DNA of 64,000 nt, from contig NW_027467782.1 of assembly GCF_004210375.1 (NCBI RefSeq), forward strand, positions 38,429,771 through 38,493,770, written 5' to 3'. Made by a program: the position numbers and the translations under genes. Below the pieces are notes generated by a model, which was not told the DNA's origin, did no database searches, and saw only the letters and a program-made list of their open reading frames with translations. Below, in pieces: positions 48,536-60,751 of the stretch (position 1 is its first letter; every line of letters begins with the position of its first letter). Source of the DNA: Tachypleus tridentatus. Lineage: Eukaryota; Arthropoda; Merostomata; Xiphosura; Limulidae.

Positions 48536-49438
48536 TGCCGTGGTCTTGGAATGAATTCTGTGAGCAGCATAGAGTTGCGTGAAAGTTGTTGTTTCCAGAG
48601 AATGTCGAATTCCAGCAGGAGTTAAGACAAATGAACGTTCTTAATAAATATCGAATACAAGCAACGTGAACTTCAGGCAGGAGAGCATTGAACGTTAATA
48701 TCTACTTTCCATGGTTTACATACATATGCATGGTCCTGGGTGTTGAAAGCTGCAGTAACATGTCTCCTCGCTGAAGAATTTTGGTTTTTCTAGGGTCAAC
48801 TGAGACGCTAGGATTGAACTGATCGATGAAGACAACATGGCAGCGATGACTTCTCACGTCTAAACACTTCAGCTACTTGTCGAAGAATGAAACGAGGTTA
48901 TTGATGTCAATTCGTCTCTGCATTTATACGCTTCTAACGGTAAACTAACACGTTATGTGATTAGTCTTATTCTTGATAGGTACAAAACTACAGAATGGAA
49001 TACACAGGAATACCTCGTACAGGGCGGTTAATGCGTGGGAAACACAACCGCATTGATTGAATCAGCATTGAACGGGGAATAGTTTCAACAGGAAAAATAA
49101 CGATACGTGGGTATCATAAGGGATTTTTTCATAGTAGAAATAATTAAGCCTGATTAGTTAGAAAAATAGAAATAGTTATGAGGTAAAATAAAAGCGATAT
49201 TAATTTGTAAACTTTTGAATTTTTTGTAATTTTGAAAAAATAAAAAAAAATTAAAATGTTACTGATTAAAGAAAATCTATCTCTTCTTGGTTGCACCATT
49301 TTCTTTTTCTTTATTTCAATTCTCGGTAACATCGAATGACATTTTATAACCGCACTCCAGGTCTGAATCATGATTCATAATTAAGTATGTATCAGTTTCC
49401 ACTGCCCGAAACATTGTTTCAAGTTCCAGTAAGATAAA

Positions 49439-50015
49439 TCATTCTTCCTGCTCTTCACTGGTACCTTCGTTACACTCTGGACTTTCTTCTTCTTCCTGAT
49501 ATGCCCGATCTTGGTCTAAATTAAAGAGCGTATCATTGTCGAGAGTTTGAGAATGTGCGTAAATGCACTCTCGGACATTAGCCACAACCAAAGACTCGAA
49601 ATAAATAGTGTGTCCAATTTTGATGACGTCTTCGGAAACATCCCTAATTTCGGACTCAAAGCTGAAGGAATGACTTGCGCCATCAGGCAAAACGTGCTTC
49701 CACGTCGCTCTCATGTTACTCTTGCTAACTTGGAACCATGCTTCGTTGATGTTTTCGACAGCACTTCTGATGTAATTTTTCCAGAATTCAGTCATAGATA
49801 GTGCAGCTTCTCTAGTTGTAGCCTTTCTTGCTTGAGAAAATGTTCGCTTAAAATAATAAGCTTTAAACGTCGCAATGACACCTTGATCCGTTGGTTGCAG
49901 TGGACATGTTCTATTGAGTGGAAAAAGTGAATTTTGAGATTTTCGTAAAGTCACAATGTCCCGTTAGACGGCTTGGTGCATTACCTAATAAAACAAAGCT
50001 TTAAAGTCCAAAGTC
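49439..50015 (-). pseudogene. Tigger/pogo transposase C-terminal fragment, copy B
   Basis: This copy is open for 171 codons (49439-49954) through TREAALSMTEFWKNYIRSAV and the acidic tail. Upstream, a lost A in the AAAACAAAG run shifts the frame, so the GNAPSR block lies out of frame. It has the same glycine for aspartate change as copy A. Confidence 0.8.
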
Positions 50016-51298
50016 GTGGCTGTAAAATTTGGCCAATGGATTAAAATAAAGCAATCAATTAATGGTTATAATAACTTTTTACTGATTTAAAAATGAATTT
50101 CAATTCCTCTTCACAAAAGTTATAACAAATACCAACTTATTTTATTAATGAAGCTATTTGCTCTGGTTATGTTTCTTACTCTACTTTACATATACAATAT
50201 TACAATAATTGCTGTAATATAATGTTTAAGTATATAATTCTTAGGTAAATATACTTCTGACAACTTTAATTCTCATAAAAGATTGCGAGCTCACAATTCC
50301 CGTAGCTTGTAATTATTAAAATTGCTTTACTTGAAAGCATGTCCATATTACAGTTACGAGAAGTCTGTTTGTGGCCCCTGACTCAAAAAGTTTGTGCACC
50401 ACTGCTGTAAATACTTTACTCTGAACAATGCTAAACTTATGTTATGTTAACTTATAATTTCCTTGTATAAATACCAGAATTTTTAAAGTCAGATACAAGT
50501 AACTGACCAATATGACTCATCAAGAGTAAATAACTGACAAATTTTACTCAGAAACAATCATTTGGAATTTTTCTGGATACTTCAAGTCTCAAGTTTTTGA
50601 GAAATATTAATATTCAAGGTGATTCTCAATTCACACTTTATTCAGCCAGCCTTTTAAATTTATTACTTTCCATACATGGCTGCATGCTTTTAATATATTC
50701 TGCATAATGTACTGTATTAAAAAAAGTGCAAATATTTTAGTTTATAATGTAAAGATTTAAAACAAAATTGTCATCAAAGTACACTAGATGTGAATTCTCC
50801 TAGATGTTTCATTTTTTTAACGTTTTCGAAGATTTAGAAAAGTTTCTTACACACCAAACATTCACAAATACTTTTTTTTAATTTATATTAATTAGATGAA
50901 GTTCTAAAACTTAGGTTTCTTTTTAAATATTTAAGTAGTTTTTACTTATTCAATTAGCTCTCAGGAAATTAGAATTTTACTAAAAAAGTAAATATATTAA
51001 ACAAGTGGTTATTACTGATACTTCTTCACTTAATATTAACAATTCCATTTACTTTGAATGGCCATAATGTTTATTTTAACTAACAATTCAACATTAACTG
51101 TCCACAAAAAGGAGATACAGGGAAAAATCTCAGTCAAGATGCTACCAAAAGAAATTCCAACTAAACTTATAATAGCTTGATACAGCATGTCAGTTTTTAT
51201 TTATCTTTATTGAGATATTTGCCCAAAATTTACATTTTACAGCACAGAATCAGATTTTTTATTTGTTGTAGATATGTAATGCAACTTTTTTAAGTATT

Positions 51299-51475
51299 TC
51301 AAATTTCAACTTCTGGTTTTGTAATAGGCTTTGTTCCATCATAACTTTCATCTTTCCATGCCAACATTGCAAGTCCACTAAAGACTTGTTCATAGTGAGT
51401 GCTGATGTGAAGAAGTAATTCATTATGTATTCTCTGGTAATCACATCTCAACAAGCTGCCTATCTCAATATTAGT
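51299..51475 (-). CDS. ATR: ATR exon, copy B (LHNELLL exon)
   Basis: Same 177-nt exon as copy A with the same TGA end. One substitution changes the residue matching YEKV to YEQV. The downstream AATAAA is kept. Confidence 0.78.
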   Translation of the reverse strand, partial: TNIEIGSLLRCDYQRIHNELLLHISTHYEQVFSGLAMLAWKDESYDGTKPITKPEVEI

Positions 51476-51924
51476 CTCAGTTTAAAAATAAGAAATTCTG
51501 TTATAATCAAAGTCAGTTTAAATTAGATTTTATTAAATTAATACCATATATCTCACAGAGGTGCAAGTTTTTACAAAAATCTACTGAAGTGAATCCCATG
51601 CTTTCCCATATAATAATATGTGAAAAAAAACAACCGAGACTTTAATTCTAAGCATTTAATTAATTGAGTCAAAAATGTAAATAATGTATGGAACTGCAGA
51701 TATAAAATAACATACAGTATTGAGAGACTACAAACTTTGACCTTCCTTCTCCCATAAACATCTTACTTCTAAACATTGTCATATGAATTAAATTTGCCAA
51801 ATACCAGTATTATGTTAAAAGTGTATTAGTATTGTTTGTTTTTAATAAAGTGCTGTATAAATACACAATTATATGGCTAAGTAATAGCAAATATAAGCCA
51901 AAGTTGAATGCAAGTAGTACTTAC

Positions 51925-52118
51925 CTGAACATAGGTGAGTGATTTTTCCATTTCTTCTTTAGAGCAGTGATGAACAAGGTATGAAAATATGTATTTAAAA
52001 TGGTTCATTAAGAGTTCTTGCTTCTGCATTCTCATCTATTTGGCCAGTACTTTCAGCAACATTGAAGCTTCAGGAGAAGCTTTAGTAGCAAGTGGAGGCA
52101 ACATGTAGCGTAAGTGCT
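51925..52118 (-). pseudogene. ATR: ATR exon, copy B, with in-frame stop
   Basis: The start is better conserved than in copy A: LRYMLPPLATKASPEAS lines up directly with the ATR stretch before and through KASP. However, the codon after LKVLAK is TAG where copy A has CAG, a nonsense change. Other differences are LVHHCSK and EKSLTY. Splice sites are intact. Copy B therefore cannot encode ATR if the base call is right. Confidence 0.78.
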
Positions 52119-53410
52119 CTATTATTCAAAAAGCAACATGGATGTACAAGTGATTTCTAACATTGATAACAATGTATATATTTCAGTTTTAAAACTACAT
52201 ATACAGCCTTTCCCATTTTAAACCAAAGACTAACATACATATTTATGTGCTTGTTTTACACTTTCAATAAACAATACATTATAAACATGAGCTACTAAAT
52301 ACTTTGATCTTTACTTATGTAACAGGTAAAAAAATATATGTATTTTAAATATGTATTTAATATAAAATAAAAATAATATATAATATAATATAAAATATGT
52401 ATTTTAAAGTGATAAGTACTTTTTTATGCTTGAACATACAGAAGCTAAGGTTTCAGTAAATTAAAAGAATTCTAAACTTAATGTACAGTATTGTGAAAAA
52501 ATAGAACTATTAAACAAATAAAAGTAATAAATTGGTAGCAATTTACTGAATTAAATATTTTATGATTATAATAAACTACAGGGTACTTATTGATTATCCT
52601 ATTCAAGTATCAGTTGAACAAATGTATTTGTACATAATGTTTACTTTGTGTTAATTAATACAACTTCTAAATTTGAGAATGGAATATCATTAGGCAATGT
52701 TTTGAAAATATTCAGAATTGAATCTCACTAAAAATTGAAAATCTATAATTAATTTCTACCCTTTTTCTCATTATATATTTATTAGTAAAGTCAAAGTTTG
52801 ATATATGTAATTGAAAGTGAATCGTTAAAACCTTGGAGTAAAAAAAAATAAAAAGAGCCAAAGCAGGAAAGCATGCATTAATTATAAAGAGCATTGTACA
52901 TACTAGTGAGCAAACAAATTTAGTCTGTCTGAAACACTTTACACATCAGCTACGTTCTGTCAAAAAAATATTAAGAAAACTATAATACACACTGTAAAAC
53001 AAAATAGTAATGCTGATGAAAAAACAAGAAATGAAAAAATAATGGTAATACACTTGAAAAGGAAAAAAACTTATTAACTAGCCACAGAGCATCTATAACA
53101 TTAACACTTTTATTTATTTGTGTGGAACTTTTCTCAGAAATTTCTTGAATGACAGCTACAAATTGCATCTCATTGTATGTTGGTTTTTAATTTAGACTAT
53201 CCTTACCTGTTATTTTGCTTACTCAAACTTTTTAATGAAATGATTATGGTATATGATAGCACAATGTCATTGTCACAATTGGACTTCAATTTCAACTTTC
53301 GGGGATCTTGACTAGTTTTATTTTAAAACTACCACAAATGTTTCAGGATCTTGACTTGTTTTATTATAATTCTATAATAACACATGCAGTGGTAAAAATA
53401 TTCTAAATTT

Positions 53411-55625
53411 TCAGCAGGACACATGTCCCTGCAGGGACAGTGAAACTTACCAGACATTTGAAGTTTAGTAAGACACCTCAAAATTGTCACCAGACATTAC
53501 TGAAAACAAGAAATCAAGTAGAGACAATTATTAGATAAAACAGAATCATTTTATTTATGGCACTGAAACATTATTTCAAAGCAAGTAGTGGCATCAAGCC
53601 TTGTATCTATTAAAAATGACACATCAATCAAACTGGTAGATTTAGTCATCCAGCACTAAAACATCAGCTGATGTAGACTCAGTATCTCTTATTGTCTCCC
53701 CACGTGTGAGAGTCATGTGGACTCACAAATTGTCTGGTTTTTTACTGTCCTTCCACCAAAATTCTCACAGACTTGCACAGTAATTCTGTGCTTGCAAGAT
53801 TACAGGTCTTATTCTAATTTTATTGTCACACAAGTCATTAAGAGAATCATTTATTAGTTTGGACTGCCAGTCATCCTTAACAACTGCCATCTGGGAAAAT
53901 CCACGTTCTGGTTCAGCAAATGACACGGAAATCACCTGCATGAGGCATACCAAGGCCAACACTGTTGACCCAGGGAAAGGTTTATCATTGTCAACAGTAA
54001 TTTGACTTAACATGTGGATTTGGCAAGTCTTGTGGCTTTGAGCAGTGTCTCATGTAAGTCAGCTTGGCAAATATCAGCTGCAATGTTGAAACCCTTAGCT
54101 TCTAGCAGAGCACCAGAGTGGTCCAATAGTGTCTGAAGTTCATTATGGCCATAAGTTGACAATGCTTCCATGCTTTTAGGCTAGTTGCTTGGTTCAAATA
54201 TTTGAAAGGCACCAATAAAATCCTTATCAAATTCTTCAAATCTCTCATTCAGATATGTGACAATTTTACCTATGAAGATGGCAGTTTCTTCAGCCACAGA
54301 TTGAGCAACTGTCTCTTTTATAGCACTTTTTGAGCCTCTGGCCCTTGCGTGATCACTAATAGCAGTCAACCTTCCTCTAAGTAACCACTTGCCAGTTTGT
54401 TCACATGTTGTGAGCTCTTTAACAATTTTCTGGGATCTCTCAACATGATTCAGATTGCCCAGCTTCTCTTTGCAAACAGTGAGTTTGTCAGAAACAATGT
54501 TCACAGTAGCAGAATTGTCTTGCATTTTGACACTAAGAGATGTCAAAACAGACAGAACTGCCAAGAGTATGTCCATGTACAGGATGAATTTAAGGCTTGT
54601 CAAAGTACTGTATAATCCTGTAGCTTTCTGTCCATGTTCCCCATTTTCATGCAGCTTTACTTGATACAAATGCTCTGCTAAAGCTGGCCAGTTATGAGAA
54701 ACTTACTCCAGGGTGTGCTCTTTGTAGGCCATCCACCAGGTTCCTGTCCCTTTTGTTGGCAAATTGTCATAAAACTTTCACAGGGTTTCTAAAAGGTTTG
54801 GATACTATCAAGGTAATGAATATCCTTGATGGTCTTCTTAGTACAAATTCAATCTGTGACTAACACAATGGATCCCTATCAAATAAGGTTTTTGCACCTT
54901 CAATCTTTTGACAAGTCCTTTATTTGTGCCAAAATTGACAGCTGTCAGGCATACAATTGATTCAAGCCAGTTGGGAAACTTGCCATATATGGACAATGCT
55001 GCAAGTACAAAAAATTAGTACCCAATATCAGTTTCTTTCTGAATAAAAAAAAATGTAAATTTGTACTTGAGGAAAATTCAATTGCTCCATTATCTATTAC
55101 GCTAGTTTTGCTAGGTTAAGCTCCAATTCTGTCAGTGGTAAATACATGGTTCTTCTTGGTTTAAATCAACTGAAAAATGCTTGAGTTTTCACTGTTGTAT
55201 ATTAATAATGGAATGACTATGTAAACTTGAATTAAAGTATTGTCCATTTTAATTTTTTCTAAATTGGGAATTCAGGACAAATCCAGAAAATCCCCATCCC
55301 AGGTAATTAAGAAACCTTTACCTGAACTAAGTGCCTTCTCTACTGACTGCATACACAGGAAGTGGGTTACTAAGTAACAGTCACTGTCTAAGTATCTTAC
55401 GTAGACTATCTCTGCTCAATGTTGGCAGTGTCTGTTGAGCCGTCAAGCCATAATGCCAAAGAATAATGAGGTGTGCAGACGAGATCTGACATTAATTCTA
55501 ATTGTTTCTGCAATATACTTTGTAAAGATAACTGCTTGTTTGTCATTTGCCAATGTTCTGTTAAGTTCATACCAAGTTGTGTTCCTACAACAACAGAAGC
55601 TCTTGAAAATCATTGAATGATTTGG
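53411..55625 (-). pseudogene. hAT element, third copy, cut by gap
   Basis: Direct-duplication copy of 27695-29980. A 162-codon frame (54181-54669) is conserved. A duplicated motif seen in the other copies (two CTTAACATGTGGAT) is single here, and a segment of about 40 bp around the GTTGGC repeat near 54755 is missing. The N-terminal zinc finger is lost in the N gap. Confidence 0.75.
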
Positions 55626-56125
55626 NNNNNNNNNNNNNNNNNNNNNNNNNNNNNNNNNNNNNNNNNNNNNNNNNNNNNNNNNNNNNNNNNNNNNNNNNNN
55701 NNNNNNNNNNNNNNNNNNNNNNNNNNNNNNNNNNNNNNNNNNNNNNNNNNNNNNNNNNNNNNNNNNNNNNNNNNNNNNNNNNNNNNNNNNNNNNNNNNNN
55801 NNNNNNNNNNNNNNNNNNNNNNNNNNNNNNNNNNNNNNNNNNNNNNNNNNNNNNNNNNNNNNNNNNNNNNNNNNNNNNNNNNNNNNNNNNNNNNNNNNNN
55901 NNNNNNNNNNNNNNNNNNNNNNNNNNNNNNNNNNNNNNNNNNNNNNNNNNNNNNNNNNNNNNNNNNNNNNNNNNNNNNNNNNNNNNNNNNNNNNNNNNNN
56001 NNNNNNNNNNNNNNNNNNNNNNNNNNNNNNNNNNNNNNNNNNNNNNNNNNNNNNNNNNNNNNNNNNNNNNNNNNNNNNNNNNNNNNNNNNNNNNNNNNNN
56101 NNNNNNNNNNNNNNNNNNNNNNNNN
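55626..56125. other. Assembly gap, exactly 500 N
   Basis: Second run of exactly 500 N. It interrupts the third hAT copy and separates the duplicated contig from the unrelated contig 3. Confidence 0.99.
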
Positions 56126-56263
56126 CTGCAGAAAGTCCTCTACAACTTGTATTACTGTAGTTTTGTTTTAATGCTTTAGACTAGATGTAAACATTGGTTT
56201 ATGGTTTTTTTACTTTGTTTTTTTTTTACCTTAATTTTCTTTTATTTTACTTTAATTTTATCT

Positions 56264-56336
56264 TTTACTGGATGTTTAGCACAGATAGCCCAGCTGCTTT
56301 GTGCCATAAAACACCAAATCAACCAACCAACCAACT
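56264..56336 (+). mobile_element. SINE tail fragment
   Basis: A short fragment with GTTTAGCACAGATAGCCCAG and the tail CCAAATCAACCAACCAACC. It looks like the 3' end of a related but different tRNA SINE. Confidence 0.5.
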
Positions 56337-57079
56337 AAGGAAGATAATTACTACCTTCAGTGTAACCTAGAAAAATAATTTTTTTCTTTACCTCCCACAT
56401 TTGAGATTGTTTATAAGTAGAACTGGTTTATTTTTCTTTATTCAGAATAGTATGTAGTTATTCATTCAAACAAGTCAGAAACCTTCCAAGAACTTCTGTT
56501 ATAATTTGTTTCCAATGTGTTCATGAAGAAAACATTTGTTTTAAAGTAGCTATATGTCTTAAGCTAGTTGCATAATTGTTAAACTGATCAAACGTAGGAA
56601 CAAAACAAAGTAAAATTAGTTCTAAGTATTCTGAAAGTGTTTGATACCAAACCATAAAGAAATTCAGAATTAAATTTGAATTTTGAAAGTGTGTTTCGGG
56701 CTAACACACAGGTTTTATTTTGGTCTTTTTCAGGCAATAAAATGTTTACATTTACAGAAAGTAAACTAAAATAATTTTTATTTTATAACTTTTTTTTGCT
56801 TGTCTACTAGCTAGTTGTAGGTTTCAAATAAATTAACTATTGCAAACTTTAGATCTGAGAGTTTATATATAAAGGAAAAGAGTATGACAAAAAAGAAAAA
56901 TAAACTTTACAGATTCTTTATTTTGAATTATTTTTATAAGATATTGGCACAATGGCTTATGAAAAGAAAATACTTTATCACTAGTACAGTTTTAAAGTTA
57001 AGGTTTATCATTTACATTTCATTTCACTTAACCATTTCTGTGAGTCTTTAAATGTATGTGAACTAGTTGATTCTTTCAG

Positions 57080-57259
57080 ATTTTAGATAGGTATGGTTTG
57101 TATCAACTTACAACTGAAAAACTTGGAGTTGCAATTGTTGACACATTTACTTACCTGATGAGCTACCTTAAAAGTAGAAACTTTTCTGTTCCCAAGAAGT
57201 TGATTGAATCTCTGAGTGAAGTTCTATTAAATCATTGTGGAAAAATGGTGAACTCACAG
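57080..57259 (+). CDS. ATR: Probable ATR N-terminal exon
   Basis: A clean 180-nt exon: acceptor TTGATTCTTTCAG, donor CAG|GTAAGA, and 60 codons in phase 0 with no stop. It starts ILDRYGLYQLTTEKLGVAIV, then MSYLKSRNFSVPKKLIESLS, and is helical throughout, as in HEAT repeats. Its order and spacing relative to the next exon resemble the ATR region before the KRRR segment (L-YFLKFVP stretch). Similarity is modest, so ATR is an inference supported by the nearby true ATR exons. It lies on the strand opposite to those exons, across a gap. Confidence 0.55.
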
Positions 57260-57527
57260 GTAAGATAAACTGTAGAGTTGAAAGGGTTTTTAAAATATGA
57301 AACTTGTATGTATGTATTGGATAAAGGTGTTTTGTAGAACTGTAGTGTATTTTTGCATTATAAATTAGACTAGCTAACAAAGTTTTATATGTCTATTACA
57401 CTTTGAGAAAATGAATAGATAAGTATGTGTATACTCATATCATGTTTTGTTATTTACATTCATATTTTATACTGCTGCACATTATTCTTTTATCTGGAGC
57501 TTTTGTAAAATCTTTCATAATGGACCA

Positions 57528-57770
57528 TTAGTTTGGTGCAGCCAAGTGATTAATGTGCTCAAACTGTGAATCTAAGATTTTATTATCTGTGTTTCATTAC
57601 TGCAAATGTGTGTTCTGTGGGGCTTGTGGGTGCAATAAGTGTAACTATCAAATCTCACTGGCTGTTCCTTAGCTACCTTCCTTTTAGTCTTATACTTCAG
57701 AATTGGAGACAGCTATGCGTGTAAAGCCCTTGGATAGTTTTCCACAAAATTCATAAACAAATCAAAAATG
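57528..57770 (+). mobile_element. tRNA-derived SINE, very old
   Basis: Weak but ordered matches to the SINE: GCAGCCAAGTGATTAATG head, CTACCTTCCTTTTAGTCTTA core and a CAAAATTCATAAACAAATC tail. It is far more diverged than the copies in the arms. Confidence 0.55.
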
Positions 57771-59366
57771 AAAGACCAGCATTTTTAAAGTCTTTGGTTA
57801 ACTAATCTTCTCACCCAAGGTATCGTTTAGTGTCTTACATTTAAACTTTTATTAAACTATTTTTCTTTTATGTTATATTATTTAGAAAAGCTTAAAATTT
57901 TAGCTAATGATTCATATCTTTATAAGTTTTTAATTCTACGAGGTCATATTTTAAAAAAACTTCCTGAATTTCTCTTAGTATAACACATGACATATTTACT
58001 TTAGGTATCTTGTCTTCCCTATTTAATTCACCACCCTTTCAAAAAGTACAAAATTAAACTTAAATTACTCAGAATAAAATTGTCATTGCTCAGACAAACC
58101 ATAATTTTTATAGCCTTCAATTTTGTTTGGCTACAAAGCTATAAATAAAAAATCAGACCCCATTCCTGCCACATCAAGCTGTCATATCCTTTCTTTCAGG
58201 TTTTGGTGATTATTCTCTCTTAGATTTATTTATATATTATTTATAACCAACAGAAAGTCAAGGTTTTGATCTATCAAATGATGTATTGTATAATGTTGTA
58301 TTCTGAAAAAATAAACATTAGTTTTACTCAGAGAACAACCTTCTTTCTCATGGGAAATTTAATGGCTAGCTTGGACAGATTTGCAACAGCTTTTGTTGCA
58401 TAGGTAGAAAGGTAGAAAAATTGAGTGTTAGGAGAAATTATCTGCTTTTTACATATTATCAGTATATGTTCTTTGGTCCGTTATTTAATTAAATGAAAAT
58501 TATTTAATGCATTACTACCATTAGTGTAAAAACAGTAGTATATAGTGTTCTCAACAATCTACAAGTACAATATTTCATATTTGTCTTGTTTCTTCTTTAT
58601 TTATTATTATTAAAACTAATCAAAATGTAAAAATGTGGATCTCTTTTTAGATTAGTTAAGAATAGATTATGTAAAGAAAATAATAATAATATAATAAAAT
58701 GTTTCACAAGCCACACGTGCAAGTATCTTGTAGTTAATGTGATTCATTACTGTAACGTGAGCTGTATGTGCCTTGAGTGACACAGATAATAGTTAGACAG
58801 GATTCAAAGAGCATATAAAAAAATAAATTTTAATTACAAATAGATGTACACTGTTAGGACCTTAAAACTACTTAGGGTAAATGAATGTAGTTTTGTGTTA
58901 CAATTTAGAGTCATTCGAAAATCAGAAAAGGTTAGTTTAGATTGATTTTGTTTTGGTGGTTATGAGGTTGGTTAATATAAACATGGACAAATCTTTATTT
59001 TATTTTACTAAAACTACTTCACAAAAAAATATTATTTATGATGTTAACTGAAAGTGTGCAAAATTTTGTAAATATGTACACTATTGAAAATTGGAAGTAT
59101 TTAAAACTATAAAGACCTTGAATGGGTACAAAGAGGTCATGTGGTTGTTCCAATTGACTGAGCTTAATTGTGTGCATATGTACTGTGGTTTAAAGATAAG
59201 GTTACATTAATATCAAATTTTTTTTTGTTACTTGGGTTTCTTCATTTCAAATATTGCACAGTGTTCTTTCTAAAAAATATAATTTAAGTTTCTGTGATTT
59301 ATTTTTCTTTCAATTTACATATTCTTAATTATTATTGTAATTAAATATGTGTGTGTTTATATATAG

Positions 59367-59533
59367 TGTGTCAAGACTGCATTATTATATATACAAAGAG
59401 AAGAGCTCAAGCAGTTGTCTGCCCATAATCCCACAATTCAAGAAAAACCTGTTCAACATCAAGCATCTACAAGTAGGTTATCCACCAAAAGAAAGAGAGC
59501 TAGCGATGACATTAAAGGAGAAGAACCTTTGAA
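59367..59533 (+). CDS. ATR: Probable ATR N-terminal exon with basic cluster
   Basis: A 167-nt exon with acceptor TTTATATATAG and donor GTGAGT. It starts in phase 0, matching the exon at 57080-57259, and ends in phase 2. It reads CVKTALLYIQREELKQLS, then a polar linker and STKRKRASDD. Human ATR has an LYAALKMESMEI segment followed some 30 residues later by SPKRRRLSS, so the spacing agrees. The KRKR cluster would suit a nuclear localisation role. The intron after it carries a Tc1 element only 29 bp from the donor. Confidence 0.55.
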
Positions 59534-59562
59534 GTGAGTTGTGATTTTCTATATTTGTTATA

Positions 59563-60751
59563 CACACTACATGGCCAAAAGTATGCGGACATCCTTCTAA
59601 TTAGTGGGTTTGGCTATTTCAGCCACACCCGTTGCTAACAGATGCATAAAGTCAAGCATGCAGCCATGCAATCTCCATAGACAAACATTGGCAGTAGAAT
59701 GGGTTGTATTGAAGAGCTCAGTGTCTTTCAACATGGCACTGTCATAGGATATTACTTTTTGAACAAGTGAGTTTGTCAAATTTCTGCCCTGCTAGAGCTG
59801 CCCCGGTCAACTGTAAGTGCTCTTATTGTGAAGCGAAAACGTCTAGAAGAAAAAAACACTGTAGTCATGAAGAGGTAGGCCATAGAAGTTCACAGAATGG
59901 GACCACCAAGTGGTGAAGCGCATAATGCATAAACATCTACTGAGTTCCAAACTGCCTGTGTAAGGAATGCAAGCACAAGAACTGTTCATTGGGAACTTCA
60001 TGAAATGGGTTTCCATGGTCGAGCAGCCACATGCAAGCGTAAGGTCACCATGAGCAATGCCAAGCATTGGCTGGAGTGGTGTAAAGTTACCACCATTGGA
60101 TTCTGGATCAGTAGAAACACGTTTTCTGGAGTAATGAATCTTGCTTCACTATCTGGCAGTCTGATGAACGAATCTGGGTTTGGCAGATGCCAGGAAAACA
60201 ATGCCCGCCTGAATGCATAGTGTTAATTATAAAGTTTTGTGGAGGAGAAATAATGGTCTGGGGCTGTTTTTCATGGTTTAAACTAGGCTCTTTAGTTCCA
60301 GTGAAAGGAAGTCTTAATGCTACAGCATACAATGACATTCTAGAGTTGTGTGTTTCCAAAATTTTTGCAACAGTTTGGGGAAGGCCCCTTTTTTCCAACA
60401 TTACAATGCCCCCATGCTCAAAGCAAGGTCCATAAAGACATGGTTTGCTGAGGTCGATGTTGAAGAAATTGACTGGCTTGCACAGAGCCATGACATCAAC
60501 CCTGCTGAACAACTTTGGGATGAATTGGAATGCTGACTGCAAGCCAGGCCTTCTTGCCCAACCTTGCTAATGCTCTTGTGACTGAATAGGGTGAATTCCC
60601 ACATCCATCTTTCAAAATCTAGGGAAAACCCTTCCTGTGGAGACTGCTATAGCAGCAAAGGCAGTATCAACTCCATATTAATGCCCATGTTTTTGGAATG
60701 AAATGTTCAACAAGCACATATGGGTATTCACCTACTTTTGGCCATGTGGTG
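59563..60751 (+). mobile_element. Tc1-type transposon, inactive
   Basis: A 1.19 kb element with inverted ends (CACTACATGGCCAAAAGTAT at the left; ACTTTTGGCCATGTGGTG at the right) flanked by TA. Transposase remnants appear in shifting frames: LSVFQHGTVI, LELPRSTVSALIVKRKR, HEMGFHGRAATCKRKVTMSN, GGEIMVWGCFSWFKLGSLVP and NPAEQLWDELEC. The second catalytic aspartate region and several joints are frameshifted, and an expected HDNAP block reads as HYNAPM. It is an old, dead copy in an intron of the ATR-like gene. Confidence 0.9.
59843..60542 (+). pseudogene. Tc1 transposase pseudogene (DDE part)
   Basis: Main body of the broken transposase. Pieces in different frames run from GFHGRAATCKR through GGGEIMVWGCFSWFK to ARSIKTWFAEVDVEEIDWLA and SHDINPAEQLWDELEC. 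Active Tc1 proteins have D-N-A-P-H and S-P-D-L-N-P at the last two blocks. Here the first has Y for D and the second reads SHDINP. At least three frameshifts separate the pieces. Confidence 0.85.

Larger units (their letters stand above)
47103..55625. repeat. 26.2 kb-spaced direct duplication, copy B
   Basis: Same-orientation copy of 20876-30000. It lacks the sequence matching about 27010-27582 of copy A (junction near 53298) and is cut by the second N gap inside the hAT element. It has three units of a 40-bp repeat near 47600 where copy A has one. Confidence 0.95.

Noticed and set aside
55613-56179. Long open frames across the second gap
   Set aside because: They are created by the N run and have no coding evidence on either side.
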